A DNA stretch of 64,000 nt from Lytechinus pictus. Its lineage: Eukaryota; Echinodermata; Echinoidea; Temnopleuroida; Toxopneustidae. Positions 10,231 through 21,405 of the stretch are shown here, one piece after another. Location: positions 16,539,103 to 16,603,102 of the forward strand of contig NC_087254.1 of the NCBI RefSeq assembly GCF_037042905.1, written 5' to 3'. Positions within the stretch are counted from its first letter, which is position 1; each line of letters begins with the position of its first letter. Below the pieces are notes generated by a model. It was not told the origin of the DNA. It saw only the letters and a list, made by a program, of their open reading frames with translations, and searched no databases. The position numbers were made by a program, and so were the translations under genes.

Positions 10231-12510
10231 CATTCCTAGGATATCTTTGCCTTCATTTTTAAAAACTTTCCAAGCTCAGTCGAAATTGCATACAGTCTTT
10301 CGTTCTACCGTCCAGTTTGGTTCTAGCAGGATTTTAAGACTGTTTTCCGTCCAGGGACTGGCAATAGTTTCAAATTTCTTCTTTATTTATATACTCAATA
10401 GGATTGTACATATATTTTGAAAATTTCAGATTGCATTGTTTCATAAAATTTTTTGAAGTACATACAACAAAAACAATCACATTGTATTTGAAACATGGAC
10501 AATCATGTGGTAAACTCTTGGAAATTAATTTGCACAAGAGGTGATATTGCACTTTGTATTTTTGGATTGCTTTTCTACGCATATCTGAAGTCTTCTTTAT
10601 TATAAATCATAGATGAGTAACTAGATGTTTTCTTGTCTTTCCAAAGAATAATGTGATTTCGTGTAATAGGGAAAATATATTGTGCAAACGATTGGGGCAT
10701 TTTACACCTTGTATATAAAAAAAATTATCACAATATGACAAATTTATTATTCTGTCAGCAAATTTAGTACCTTGGTCAGTTTTTAATTTTTCTCTATGAT
10801 ACCGTCCAGTGTATTCCAAGTGTATTTTTTTGTGCCTGTTTTTCACCAAATGCCTATCATGTAAATACAAACTGCCAAATTATATATCTATATATTTTAT
10901 CAAAAGTATTTTTGATGAAATACCGCAATTCCATCCTTACGCCTTATAGATAGCTATGAGAAAAGAGAGTGAAAGAGAGAGTGAGAGAGATAGGAAGAAA
11001 GAGAGAGAGCAAAAGAGAAAATGTAAAAGAGATAGATGTTGAGAGAAAAAGAAAGAGAGGAGAGAGATAAAACTATAGAAACTATAAACAATTATGTGTT
11101 TTCAATCGAGTCTTTGTTTTTAAAAAACATCTTAACAGATTCTCTCATCTGGAACAATTTTTTTTAAAGGGTATGAAGTTGATTTTAAAGATTATATACC
11201 AACATTTACACATGCAGTAATTTTTCCTTTAATGCATCGCTATATATTTCATAATTGCATCAACTTTTTTCCCCATTGTAATGCAAATTTCCTACCTTTT
11301 TATAAACTTGACCATATTTTTTACATTCCAGGGTGTGTGGTGTATTTTCTAGAGATTAATATGTATTTCTTCAAAAGGTGATAGCTTACAACTCTCTGCA
11401 CATCTCTATCAATTTTTTTAGAAACAAATTTGTTGAATTTACTTCTGATCTCTGAACTCTGCTCAATTTTCGAAGACGTATTGTTAGTAAATAATGAAAA
11501 TTCTTCAAATTTTTTTTTAATCATTATAAGTATGCTAGTTTACTATAATTACTTCAGATATGGAATCATCAGGCCTACTTTCATAAAATTGATCAAGTAC
11601 AAATTCTTTTATAAGCTACTGAAAGTAAACAATTTGATTGGCCTAAAGCAACTTTGTCTTGAGAGTTGTAGCATTTTTTAAATATTCCTAACGAGTTCAT
11701 TAAAACAGGACGTAGAGTCATTCATAAGTCCAGTATGATAAACCGGATTAAAGTTGCACACACTATTGTTGATTCTGCAATGTGTATGTAAGGCAAGCAA
11801 TTTGTGTTTATCAATTGCAACCCATTAGATATCATTTGTTTGAGAATGCTCTCCATTAGATTCGTACATGAAAACTGCTATTCTTCTAGAATATGTTCTA
11901 TTCTCACTGTATGTTGACAGCAATGTCCCATAATGCACCATGAGCTATGTGTATGACATGAAATGTTTGATAATTACTGGCTTGTCAGTATCACTTTGAA
12001 TTAATGCTGGTTTTGAAAGTAGACAAGTTTGAAGTTTAATTCTTGGGAGTGATGTGGAAATATTTCATTTTTTGAAGAACTGTTTTTGTTTTAGAGTTTC
12101 ATAATCACCTAAATTATGTTTATACTTCATCTGAAGTCATTTTGTGTGTATGATTCATGTCTGTTTTTCAACAACTCTTTTAAGTCACTGTCCATTGATT
12201 TCTGATATTGTCAATGCCTCAAGTGGATTTTGAATTTGTGAATTTTTAGTCATGGATATATCAGTAGTCTTGATATCATGCCTGGTGCATCAAATCAATA
12301 GATTTACTTTTCTTGCAGTTCTAATGGCAATATATTGCATTTTCTTGGTAGGAAACTCTGATTGGCATATGTTACTTGTTGCTAGAACTGGCAAGCTATC
12401 AGAGTATCAAGAACATTTGACAAATTTGCTCACATTTGGACTGTGTTTGATAGTAAACCGATTGATTTAATGATTTTTTCATGTCAGTATGACATTTCCT
12501 TTGGACACCA
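10231..12510. other. 3' UTR and intergenic sequence
   Basis: The 3' UTR of the gene should start at 10,231, but I cannot place a convincing AATAAA close by. A (GA)n-rich tract lies at about 10963-11075. The rest is AT-rich with no supported open frame or recognised repeat. Confidence 0.5.
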
Positions 12511-12818
12511 AGGGGCCATGTTTTCATAAATTTTGTTATGATAACAAATTTGCAATAATAGCTTAAAGCGACTGAAATCATTCGATCTGGGGCCCATTAC
12601 ATCAAGGACTTGCAACTGTTGTAACTTTGTCATTATGTCAACTACCATGGTAACAGGTCTCAGCAGCCAATCATAGTCAAGGTTTCCATGGTAGTTGCCA
12701 TAATGACAAAGTTACAACAGTTGTAAGTCCTTTATGAAACGGGCCCCTGATTGGCTAGTTGTAAATTTGTTATAGATATTGTGCATTTGTTATCATAAGA
12801 CTTTATGACATGGCACCT
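12511..12818. mobile_element. palindromic MITE carrying a nested second MITE
   Basis: The outer element begins GGGGCCATGTTTTCATAAA and TTGTTATGATAACAAATTTG. It ends with the inverse, TTTGTTATCATAAGACTTTA and TGACATGGCACC. It belongs with the elements at 36901-37045 and 45570-45705. Its centre is occupied by a different palindromic element at 12587-12749. Confidence 0.75.
12587..12749. mobile_element. palindromic MITE (nested, CTGGGGCC ends)
   Basis: Ends CTGGGGCCCATTACATCAAG and TCCTTTATGAAACGGGCCCC are inverted. The interior arms carry GTAACTTTGTCATTATG and its complement around CTACCATGGTAAC. Copies occur at 23567-23724 (inside the SNW1-like exon) and about 49432-49588. Confidence 0.82.
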
Positions 12819-13738
12819 AGTATTTGAATTGAATTACATTTATTTATTACCGGTATTGCATATCATGAGTGATGATGTTTTGTGTTCATTTGAGCTTAAA
12901 TCATGATGACGTACCTTTGATATAATAATAAGATTATTGCATACGGTTCTAAAGATGAATATATTATGTTTCAAAGATTAATTTACTAGGCTGTGATGTG
13001 ATAGAATCAGCTGCAATTTCAAATCCTACAGGGTTAGTTTTGAAGTGCCTTGAATGTTATTTTCAGATTAAGTGGTTTTGAACCAGTTTATAGAAGACAG
13101 CAGCTGTTTTAGTACTTATTCATGCCTTTAATAACCAATGATTCATGCTTATGCTATGAATGTTAACCCATGTTTTAGGGTATGAAATGGTATAGGTCAG
13201 CCCAATTTAAAATTTTTGGATATGTGACTATTGTTTTCATACCAAGTTAGGCCGATGGTTTTGTAAAAAAAAAAAGCATAAAATTTGTTGGGTTACACAA
13301 ACCATCATTGCTAGCAATTACCTACACAGATGATTTAATGACTGATTTATTAATTGTTGTGGTTTTGTTCCATTGTGATCTCACACTTAAATCTATTTTC
13401 ACAAAGCAAGCATTAATCAATAATTGAACACATAGGTCCCTATATAAGTATGTTAGTTTATTGTAAAGTATATTACATAATTTGAATTGTCTATTATCAT
13501 GTACTTATTTCTAGTTTTTATAAAAACTAAATCTGAATACTAAAATTGTCATTATTTTCTGTATTACACACCAATGTTTTCTTTATGCGAGCCTGTGCGC
13601 GACTTATTTTCATGTTAAAATAAAAAACTTGTCAAGAAAGTAAATGTTTGTGAACCCATACCTTGTCTCCTCTTGTACCAAATGAGCTGATCATTAGCGA
13701 AATGGAGTATATCCGGAGGGCCGAAGAGGCCGCGTCCC
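12819..13738. other. intergenic, nothing recognised
   Basis: AT-rich sequence with no supported open frame, splice pair or repeat family. Confidence 0.5.
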
Positions 13739-13885
13739 CTGTTGGTGGTGCAAAAAGGGACAAAAAAGAAGGAAGAAATAAAAGAAGAAAAGGAAGGAAG
13801 GGACAAAAAAAAAGAAAATGAAGGAAATATGAAAGGAAGAAGAAAAGTAAAGAAAATGAGAGGAGGGGGGGGGGTGAGAGAGTAA
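13739..13885. repeat. GA-rich tract
   Basis: Imperfect (GAAA/GGAA)n with a G10 run. The long Ser/Phe/Leu open frame on the minus strand is a consequence of this composition and is not a gene. Confidence 0.8.
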
Positions 13886-15453
13886 GAACGAACACTTACT
13901 GAAGTGGCGAGGTCCCCGGGGCTACATACATGAATCTTGCTTGTCCGTTTGTTTTCCTGGCGTCCAAGAGGCATATTTCTAAAGGCATCCCGTCTTTTAT
14001 CTTAATTTTTTTTGCTTAGGAAATGAAAGATAATACTATCATTGGCATAAGAAAATCAAATTTTGTGATAGATTTTGTCATAATATTCCAATAAAAGTTA
14101 TAGATAATGGGCCTTTATCATATTCCTTTTCCTTTTTTTTCTATAACAAGTGCGTATATAGCCAGGGGGTTGTGGGGGTGGTCTCCACCCAAACGTCCCC
14201 AAAATGAAAAAAAGAGAGGAGAAAAGGGGTGAGAGCGTAGGAAGAAAACAGAAGAAAGGTACCTTTGTGGGGTTTATTTCTCAAAGAATAAAAACCTAAA
14301 CGGAACATTTTTTTTCTCTCTCTAAATTCATATATAAACTTTGCTTCCGCGCTTTTAATTGCGAGGAAAATAATATTGATTTTCTCTTTTGTTTCCCTTA
14401 CTCTACCCCGTTTTCCCCACCTCAGCTATATAATATTGGACTGGTGTGTTTCGTGGCGGAAAGTTTGTAAAAATACATATTCGGGAACGGAATTAGTAAG
14501 AAGATTTGGCCATAGTATATGAAGTCGTATTTTTCTCAAATTGATCACACAACATTCCCGATCCTTAGGTCAGGGCGGGTAAACTCTATGCCGTCACTGC
14601 CCACATAATTATAGGCTACTTCTTCGCTTTTCAGCTCTTTACAAGTCAATCATAATTTATTTGGGGACCGCGGCCGGCTGGTTCCTCATTCAAAAAGAGA
14701 CAGTTTTAAAATTCAGGGAGTACTAAATTTATATAAAAAAGGAAGTACAATATTTCTATAAAATTAGATTAAACTTCATGTCATCAATCTCCGATTGTTT
14801 TGCGCCATTAATTCAATATTTTGGATGTCACTTAAGTTTATTAATCATTCAAACAGAAGCAAGCGCTTCATATTAATGAGTTCAATGCGTTTTATTTTCC
14901 TTGTAATCGAACTTAATATTCTTTTTAAAAAAATAGATCAAATTAGCTAGAGCCTAGAGCGGTGACATGTTATAGAGATATCTGCATTTTTGTTGAAACA
15001 TTCGCCCTTTGAAACTCCACAATTTCGAGGTTATGCGCAAGAAGGAATATTTTCTCCCGTTATAACCGTTTTCTCCTCCTGTTTTGCGATTGAAATGTTT
15101 ACAATCAAATTTGATCATAGCGAGGGAGGCATTTAATATGACTCAAAGAATTCCCTTTTCTTTGCCAGTATGACAAAACCTTTCAGCTTCGCGCGGGAAA
15201 GGATCATTTAATCACTTTTTTAGCTTTTAAAATTACTTTCGAAAAGAAGGTTCAGAATCACAATAAAGTTAATTGTATTGGAGCTGATAAACTGAGGTAC
15301 TGGAGATGAGAGAGACATCTTCTTTTGATTTTAATTTCGCCACATACGCTGCACTTACCGCCTCACCAAAATGAAATCCTGGCTATATGGTTGTAAGAGT
15401 GAATCTTTTGAGGTTCTTACCTATAGATACCTATGGATGCTTCTGAACGCAGT
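13886..15453. other. intergenic, nothing clearly recognised
   Basis: Mixed sequence. A GA-rich patch lies at about 14207-14235. There is no supported coding sequence. Confidence 0.45.
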
Positions 15454-16255
15454 CTAAGACTCTATATTCAGTTCCAAATTCTGTCTCCTCGGATCATGTC
15501 CTGGTGGGTCAGCATCAAACTTGTACTTCACAGGTTCACATCTCCAATACTTATCCAGTCCATTCTCGAAGCTGTGGACACTGGGTGTATTTACTAATTC
15601 ATTACTTAGGCTCATTGTTCCGAGGTTTCCTCATTCTTATGTAAAAAGAATTCTTACGTTTCTCAGTTACTGACCTCGGAATGTACAATTTTTTATCATG
15701 ACCTCTGGTAGGCCCATGCACCTGACCCAAATCTGGCACTACCTCTTGGTCATACCTGTGAAATAACTTGGATGTTTCGATCATAATTATCTCCTCGCGC
15801 ACGGCGATGCTAATGTAGGAAATTTTAGTTGAATCAATCTTTGTTCATAATAAGGTTCTTACTTCAGGTACCAACTTAGTGGCCCTTTCTTTGTACATTT
15901 TCTATTGCTTGAATATGTTTCTTTAAGTATGGACTCCATACTGCATGAGCATACTCCAAATGAGGTCTACTTTATGCTTTGTATAGGAGTAAGAAGTTCT
16001 CCTTGTGAAGATAATGAATGTTCTCGATCCTAATTAGATTCATTAGCCTATTGGCTTTACTTAGTTTGACTGAAAGTGCTGGTCAAAACTAAGCTTTGTG
16101 TCGACAATCACTCCTAAATCCTTACTAGTTTCAACTTGTGATAGATTATGTGAGGCATTATCATGTGTCATTGTATCATAGTCATTGAATTCATCATTCT
16201 TGATAATATGAGAACCCATCTCCCATCTGCCCCCCTCCCCAGTGGATTTCACCGG
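15454..16255 (-). pseudogene. CR1/L2-like LINE reverse transcriptase C-terminus, degenerate
   Basis: Read on the minus strand, 16252-16061 contains KDLGVIVDTKLSFDQH. It is followed, in shifted frames, by a segment resembling LLYKA-SRPHLEYAHAVWSP and KKHIQAIENVQRK, then YDQEVVPDLGQVHGPTRG and KLYIPRSVTEKRKNSFYIR. The end is VHSFENGLDKYW and a stop near 15454. This order is the usual C-terminal end of non-LTR retrotransposon ORF2 (thumb and post-RT region). Several stops and frameshifts show it is dead. The upstream RT and endonuclease domains are absent. Confidence 0.88.
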
Positions 16256-16310
16256 GAAAATATCTTATTTAAAAAACTGGAAAAGGAAAATAATGGAAAA
16301 ACAGAAAAGG

Positions 16311-16392
16311 GAAAGAGAGAGAGAAAGAAAGAAAGAAAGAAAGGATTAAGGAAGGAAGAAAGAAAGAAAGAAAGAAAGAAGGAAAGAAAGAA
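16311..16392. repeat. (GAAA)n microsatellite
   Basis: Runs of GAAA/GGAA. The K/E/R-rich open frame here is an artefact of this repeat. Confidence 0.9.
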
Positions 16393-16499
16393 TTTCGAAT
16401 ATCGCCAATATTATTATAAAATCCCCTAACCTAAATCCTGAGACCTCACGTTATTCGTAACCCCGGTTCGTAACTAGTATTATCAAAGATTGTCACAAG

Positions 16500-16587
16500 A
16501 GGGCAGCAAATAAAATCCACGAAGACTAGATCGACTGGACTCCCTGTATATTCTAGCAAAGCCAAAGAAGCGAGAGCCGATGCGATG
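16500..16587 (+). other. possible 5' exon ending in ATG
   Basis: The segment ends GAGAGCCGATGCGATG|GTAAGG, a good donor placed directly after an ATG. Joined to 19939 it would give an in-frame Met-Ala-Cys-Glu start for the SNW1-like exon. This is inference from splice-site shape and phase only. A first exon this short with no preceding core promoter that I can define is weak evidence. Confidence 0.22.
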
Positions 16588-16959
16588 GTAAGGTATTAGA
16601 TTTTGGCTGTTAAATTACGCTTTTACGATAGACCGTGAGAAAATGTAGTGAGAGAGTGTTCTATGATATTTTCTGCTTAACTTGAGGTATAATTTTCAAC
16701 ATATTTCGTTAAATATGTCTTTTAAATATCTAGGCCTACTAGAATAATCAAAATGTTAAGTCGCCGAAGTTTGGACACCCAAACTCCACTCCTAGTACCA
16801 ATGAGGTCCAACATTACATGTATGGACCTCATAGGCGACATCAGTAGTATTTTTGGTTAGAAATCTCTGAGAACAGGATATTTATATATTATATCACAAG
16901 TACAAGCTATATTCCTGTCTCTTATTTAAATTATAATTTTATAGTGTAAATGCATCGTT

Positions 16960-17500
16960 AGCAACAAAAAAAATGAAAGAAATGAAGGGGAACTTACATT
17001 TTCACGGCTTTTTCCTGATTTTCTGGGCAGCTGCTCTTCTCTTCTGACTCGCGATCGAAGCTGATATGAAGATCACGTGATTCGCGTTCTCGTCAGCTGA
17101 TCGGTTGGTTATTCTTTTTGTCAGACGTTGATAATATATATTTTATAATGCTAGCATTCATCGCTAATTTAGGTGAAAGAGATTGAAGTTAAACAGCGCC
17201 AGGTCGGAATCATAATTATTTTGGAAGAGTTTATTTATACACTCGATCTCATACCTGACGTAGACGGCGCTATTCAACAAATGCACAATCTTCAATATAA
17301 AAAATAAAACAGAAAGAACGCCTTGAACACAGGCCAAAATGCCTAACGATTTCTCCGCGGCATTAACAACTATCGTAAAGGGCGCTCCATTTATCAATAA
17401 AGATGGATGCTAAGCTGTCTATGGCGACAAAATTTGCCGCAAATATTTACGAAGAATTGTGAGAAATGGTCTGAAAATGCAACAAAAGAACCGGTGAGTA
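16960..17500. promoter_or_regulatory. possible promoter/first-exon zone
   Basis: Less AT-rich than its flanks, with a CACGTG E-box at about 17074. There are donor-like sites in both directions: minus strand at 16995 (GAAAAT|GTAAGTT) and at 17254 (GTCAG|GTATGAG), and plus strand at 17493 (AACCG|GTGAGTACC). On the minus strand 17397-17255 is open from an ATG and encodes a hydrophobic segment (LACVQGVLSVLFFILKIV). On the plus strand an ATG at 17403 is closed after 19 codons. I cannot link any of these to a gene. Confidence 0.22.
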
Positions 17501-17872
17501 CCGATTAAACATTATCAATTTATTTAATAGAACATATTTAATGACTACAATGTAACAATTTCTAGATAATATTGCTTAGTTCTAAGCTAGGGCGGCCCAA
17601 ATGCGCGTGAGTGGAGTCCCAGTTTATTAGCACGGGTAAGTATTGGGGTGTCGCCTAGAGTGCCCAAACTCAACTAACTAGCCACTAGTCTAGGGAAAAT
17701 TGTGTCATTTGATTGTTAAAGGTAAAGTCCACCCCAGAAAAATGTTTATTTGTACAAATAGAAAAATCTAACTAGCGCAACTGAAAATTTCATCGGAATC
17801 GGATATGAAAAACAGTTTTTAAAGTTTCGCTTATTTTTCACAAAATCAGTGACGCGCGCTAATCTAAAGGGC

Positions 17873-18065
17873 ACTAGTATTCAACCCGTTTGGAGAGTTT
17901 CCTCAAATATATAGAAATATATAATTTACCTGAATTTCAGACCCGTCTTATTTCCAAGAGCAAATGCTGGTTATTCTTTTTCCGTTATTTTTTTCTTCAA
18001 CCAGTTGACTGTGTGCGCGGGCGATCGAATTATACGGCGACGGATTTTGGTACTAGTATTCAACC
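17873..18065 (+). repeat. repeat bounded by CTAGTATTCAACCC, forward copy
   Basis: Starts with ACTAGTATTCAACCCG and ends GTACTAGTATTCAACCC. The interior carries GCGCGGGCGATCGAATTATA. An inverted, diverged copy lies at 18484-18700. Confidence 0.65.
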
Positions 18066-18203
18066 CGTCGGTACTAGTATTCAACCTAGCGATGAAAGAT
18101 GGCCCTGTCTCTCAATCTGCCCTTGTCCCATCCGACTATGGACTAGACCATTTGAGATGAGATCATGAGACCAAACAGGGAATTAATCAAAGCCAGAGAC
18201 TTA

Positions 18204-18425
18204 GGATGGGGGATCGGGTGTCCGGACACTTTATATTTTTGAAGCCTTCTTTTTTGTCTTAAGATTACACTAAAAATATGAATTCAATAGTTGTAATCAT
18301 CTTCTATTTTGTTCTCTATAATATTTTCTAAAATTTTGTACTAAAATTTGATGAAACTTCGCTTGTAATTTTTTCCAAATGACTTTCTAAAATTGTTCGT
18401 CCGGACACACAACAACTGGGTATAC
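18204..18425 (+). repeat. ~222-bp repeat unit with GTGTCCGGACAC ends, copy 1
   Basis: Runs from GGATGGGGGATCGGGTGTCC to GTCCGGACACACAACAACTG and GGGTATAC. Further copies are at 18803-18950 (partial), 18959-19186, 19186-19288 (partial) and 19370-19592 (inverted). Confidence 0.85.
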
Positions 18426-18483
18426 ATAGATCTAGATCTAATTTAGCAATCTAAACCCTTTTGAGATTTGCTATCAATCCTCA

Positions 18484-18700
18484 CTAGGTTGAATACTAGT
18501 ACCATTCAGTGCAAAACGCCATCGCCGCATAATTCGATCCTCCGCGCATACAGTCGACAGATTGACAAAGAAAATATTGACAACAGATTACCCTGGAAAT
18601 AACAAAGGTATGAAAGTAAGATAAATTCCCTATTTCTAAATATTTTGGGGAATATGTCAAAATCTTTGAATTATGCCGGGTTGAATACTAGTACCCATAC
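18484..18700 (-). repeat. repeat bounded by CTAGTATTCAACCC, inverted copy
   Basis: Reverse complement of the unit at 17873-18065, with shared landmarks GATCGAATTATGCGGCGA and GTACTAGTATTCAACC at both ends. The two copies flank the first GTGTCCGGACAC unit. Confidence 0.65.
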
Positions 18701-18802
18701 GGTAATATGAGACAGTCGACTCTGTCACCTTCAGCACTAGGTCTAGGAGCTATTTCTTTTGTTTTTTATTGTTTCAATTAAGCCTAGATATCTAGGCCTA
18801 TA

Positions 18803-19288
18803 GGATGGGGGGTCGGGTGTCCGGATATTTTATATTTTTGAAGCCTTCTTTTTTGTCTTTGGATTAGGGCCTACACTAAAATATTAATTCAAACAATACT
18901 TGTAACTTAATCATCTTCTATTTTGTTCTTTATAATATTTCCTAACATTTAATTTGTAGGATGGGGGGTCGGGTGTCCGGACACTTTATATTTCTGAAGC
19001 CTTCTTTTTTGTCTTTGGATTACACTAAAATGTGAATTCAATAGTTGTAATCATCTGCTATTTTGTTCTCTATATAGCCTATTTCCTAACATTTTGTACT
19101 AAAAATTGATGAAACTTTATTCGCTTGTAATTTTTTCTGAATGAATTTCTAAATTGATCGTCCGGACACACAACAACTGGGTATACTAAAAATTTATGAA
19201 ACTTCGCTTGTAAATTTTTCAAAATGACCTTCTGAAATTGATCGTCTGGACACACAACCTGCCCGGACACACAACAACTGGGTATACG
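18803..19288 (+). repeat. tandem partial and full GTGTCCGGACAC units
   Basis: One truncated unit (18803-18950), one full unit (18959-19186) and a 3' partial unit (19186-19288) follow head to tail. Internal marks are GAAGCCTTCTTTTTTGTCTT and GATGAAACTT-CGCTTGTAA. Confidence 0.85.
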
Positions 19289-19369
19289 ATATTTATTTTT
19301 TTACAGATTTGACAATGAGGACCAACTTGACTGAAATCACTGAACCACAAAGTATCAAACAATAAACTA

Positions 19370-19592
19370 GTATACCCAGTTGTTGTGTGTCCGGACGATC
19401 AATTTTAGAAAGTCATTTGGAAAAATTTACAAGCGAAGTTTCATCAATTTTTAGTACAAAATGTAAGTAAATATTATAGAGAACAAAATGGAAGATGATT
19501 ACAACTATTGAAATCATATTTTTAGTGTAATCCAAAGACAAAAAAGAAGGCTTCAAAAATATAAAGTGTCCGGACACCCGACCCCCCCATCC
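19370..19592 (-). repeat. inverted GTGTCCGGACAC unit
   Basis: Begins GTATACCCAGTTGTTGTGTG and ends GGTGTCC-type sequence followed by ATCC. It is the full reverse complement of 18959-19186 and makes the cluster a large imperfect palindrome. Confidence 0.85.
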
Positions 19593-19938
19593 TACATGTT
19601 AAGAGAGGAATTCATTGATGTTCCACAGAACTTCCACTTAAAAATGAGAATATTTCATTTATCTCTAGGCCTAATGTTAATTAATAAAATACAAAAGAAA
19701 TAGTGGATGACGTCATCAATCTCATTTGCATACTGACCACTTTGACCAGGATGTTTTGTGAAATTAAACGAAACTTGAAAATATCATAATTTTCTTATTT
19801 TCATCCGATTTTGATGAAGTTTTTAGTGCTATGCTTGTTGGATTTTTCCATTTTTATTTAAATCAACTTTCTTTTGGGGTGAACTTGTCCTTTAAAATGT
19901 TTTTAGACACTGAAAATGCATGTTTGCCTGTTTTGTAG

Positions 19939-20071
19939 GCCTGTGAAGCTGTATGGAGCATAAAGGTGGCCCAGCTAGCTAGAGAGAGATGGAAAAAAGA
20001 TGAAGAACAACGGACAGCGATTTCTACGAAGGCACTTGAAGACAGAGCAGACATGAAATCAGCAGCAATGG
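19939..20071 (+). pseudogene. SNW1-like exon 1 of 2
   Basis: Acceptor TGTTTGCCTGTTTTGTAG and donor AATGG|GTAAGATT. It is open for 44 codons with one base left over, which matches the phase of 23535. Charged residues dominate, as in the coiled part of SNW1, but identity to the family is modest, consistent with relaxed constraint. Confidence 0.75.
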
Positions 20072-20205
20072 GTAAGATTGATTCAGTAATATCAATAAAA
20101 CTTAATGCAGGATTCTTCTGTTAAAGTGCTGATTTGACTCATTCTGTGTACTGTAAGAACTTTTTACTTATCTGCATAGTCAATATTTTATTGGTAGAAA
20201 GGAGC

Positions 20206-21294
20206 ATTTTTGTCTCACCTGCATAGCAGAGTGAGACTATAGGCGCCGCTTTTCCGACGGCGGCGGCGGCGTCAACACCAAATCTTAACCTGAGGTTAAG
20301 TTTTTGAAATGACAGCATAACTTATAAAGTATATGGACCTAGTTCATGAAACTTGGTCATAAGGTTAATCAAGTATTACTGAACATCCTGCCCGAGTTTC
20401 ATGTCACATGACCAAGGTCAAAGGTCATTTACGGTCAATGAACTTAGACCATGTTGGGGAATCAACATCAAAATCTTAACCTAAGGTTAAGTTTTTGAAA
20501 TGTCATCATAACTTAGAAAATATATGGACCTAGTTCATGAAACTTATACATAAGGTTAATCAAGTATCACTGAACATCCTGCATGAGTTTCACGTCACAT
20601 GACCAAGGTCAAAGGTCATTTAGGGTCAATGAACTTTGGCCGAATTGGGGGTATCTGTTGAATTACCATCATAACTTTGTATGTTTATGGATCTGATTCA
20701 TGAAACTTGGTCATAATAGTAATCAATTATTACTGAACATCCTGTGCAAGTTTCAGGTCACATGATCAAGGTCAAAGGTCATTTAGGGTCAATGAACTTT
20801 GGCCAAATTGGGGTATTTGTTGAATTACAGCCATAAATTTGAAAGTGTGTTGGTCTAGTTCCTAAAACTTGGACATAAGAGTAATCAAGTATCACTGAAC
20901 ATCCTGTGCACATTTTAGGTCACATGACCAAGGTCAAAGGTCAATGAACTTTGGCCATAATGGGGGTATCTGTTGAATTACCATCATAACTTTGAAAGTT
21001 GATGGATCTGACTCTTGAAACTTGGACATAAGACTAATCAAGTATCACTGAACATCCTGTACGAGTTTCAGGTCACATGATCAAGGTCAAAGAACTTTGG
21101 CCACGTTGGGGGTATTTGTTGAATTGCCATCATATCTCTATAAGTGTATTGGTCTAGTTCATAACACGTGGAAATAAGAGTAACCAAGTATCACTGAACA
21201 TCTTGTGCGAGTTATAGTAGTTTTCAAAATCAGCACTGCTGCTATATTGAATCGCGTGATGCAGGTGAGACGGCCAGAGGCATTCCACTTGTTT
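20206..21294. mobile_element. TIR element with internal repeats carrying DR1 motifs, copy 2
   Basis: Nearly identical to 6194-7171 at both ends (GTCTCACCTGCAT ... ATGCAGGTGAGAC) but with one more internal unit. Perfect AGGTCAAAGGTCA motifs lie at 20415, 20606, 20769 and 20931. The fifth unit near 21083 has lost part of the site. It lies in the intron of the SNW1-like locus. Confidence 0.87.
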
Positions 21295-21405
21295 CAAATA
21301 CCGGTACTGATGAAAGCAGTGACTAAATTTAAAATCAAAGTTGAAAAGGTTTACTGAGATTTAAATGTGCAGAACTTTTTTTTGCTTTCAGTGACAAAAA
21401 GATTT

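Larger units (their letters stand above)
17720..19891. mobile_element. TTAA-flanked TIR element packed with nested repeats
   Basis: The left end TTAA|AGGTAAAGTCCACCCC (17716) and right end GGGGTGAACTTGTCCT|TTAA (19892) are inverted. The arms resemble each other (AAAATTTCATCGGAATCGGAT versus TCATCCGATTTTGATGAAG). The ~1.8 kb between them is filled with other repeats described separately. The right TTAA lies about 45 bp before the acceptor of the SNW1-like exon. Two independent half copies remain possible. Confidence 0.6.
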
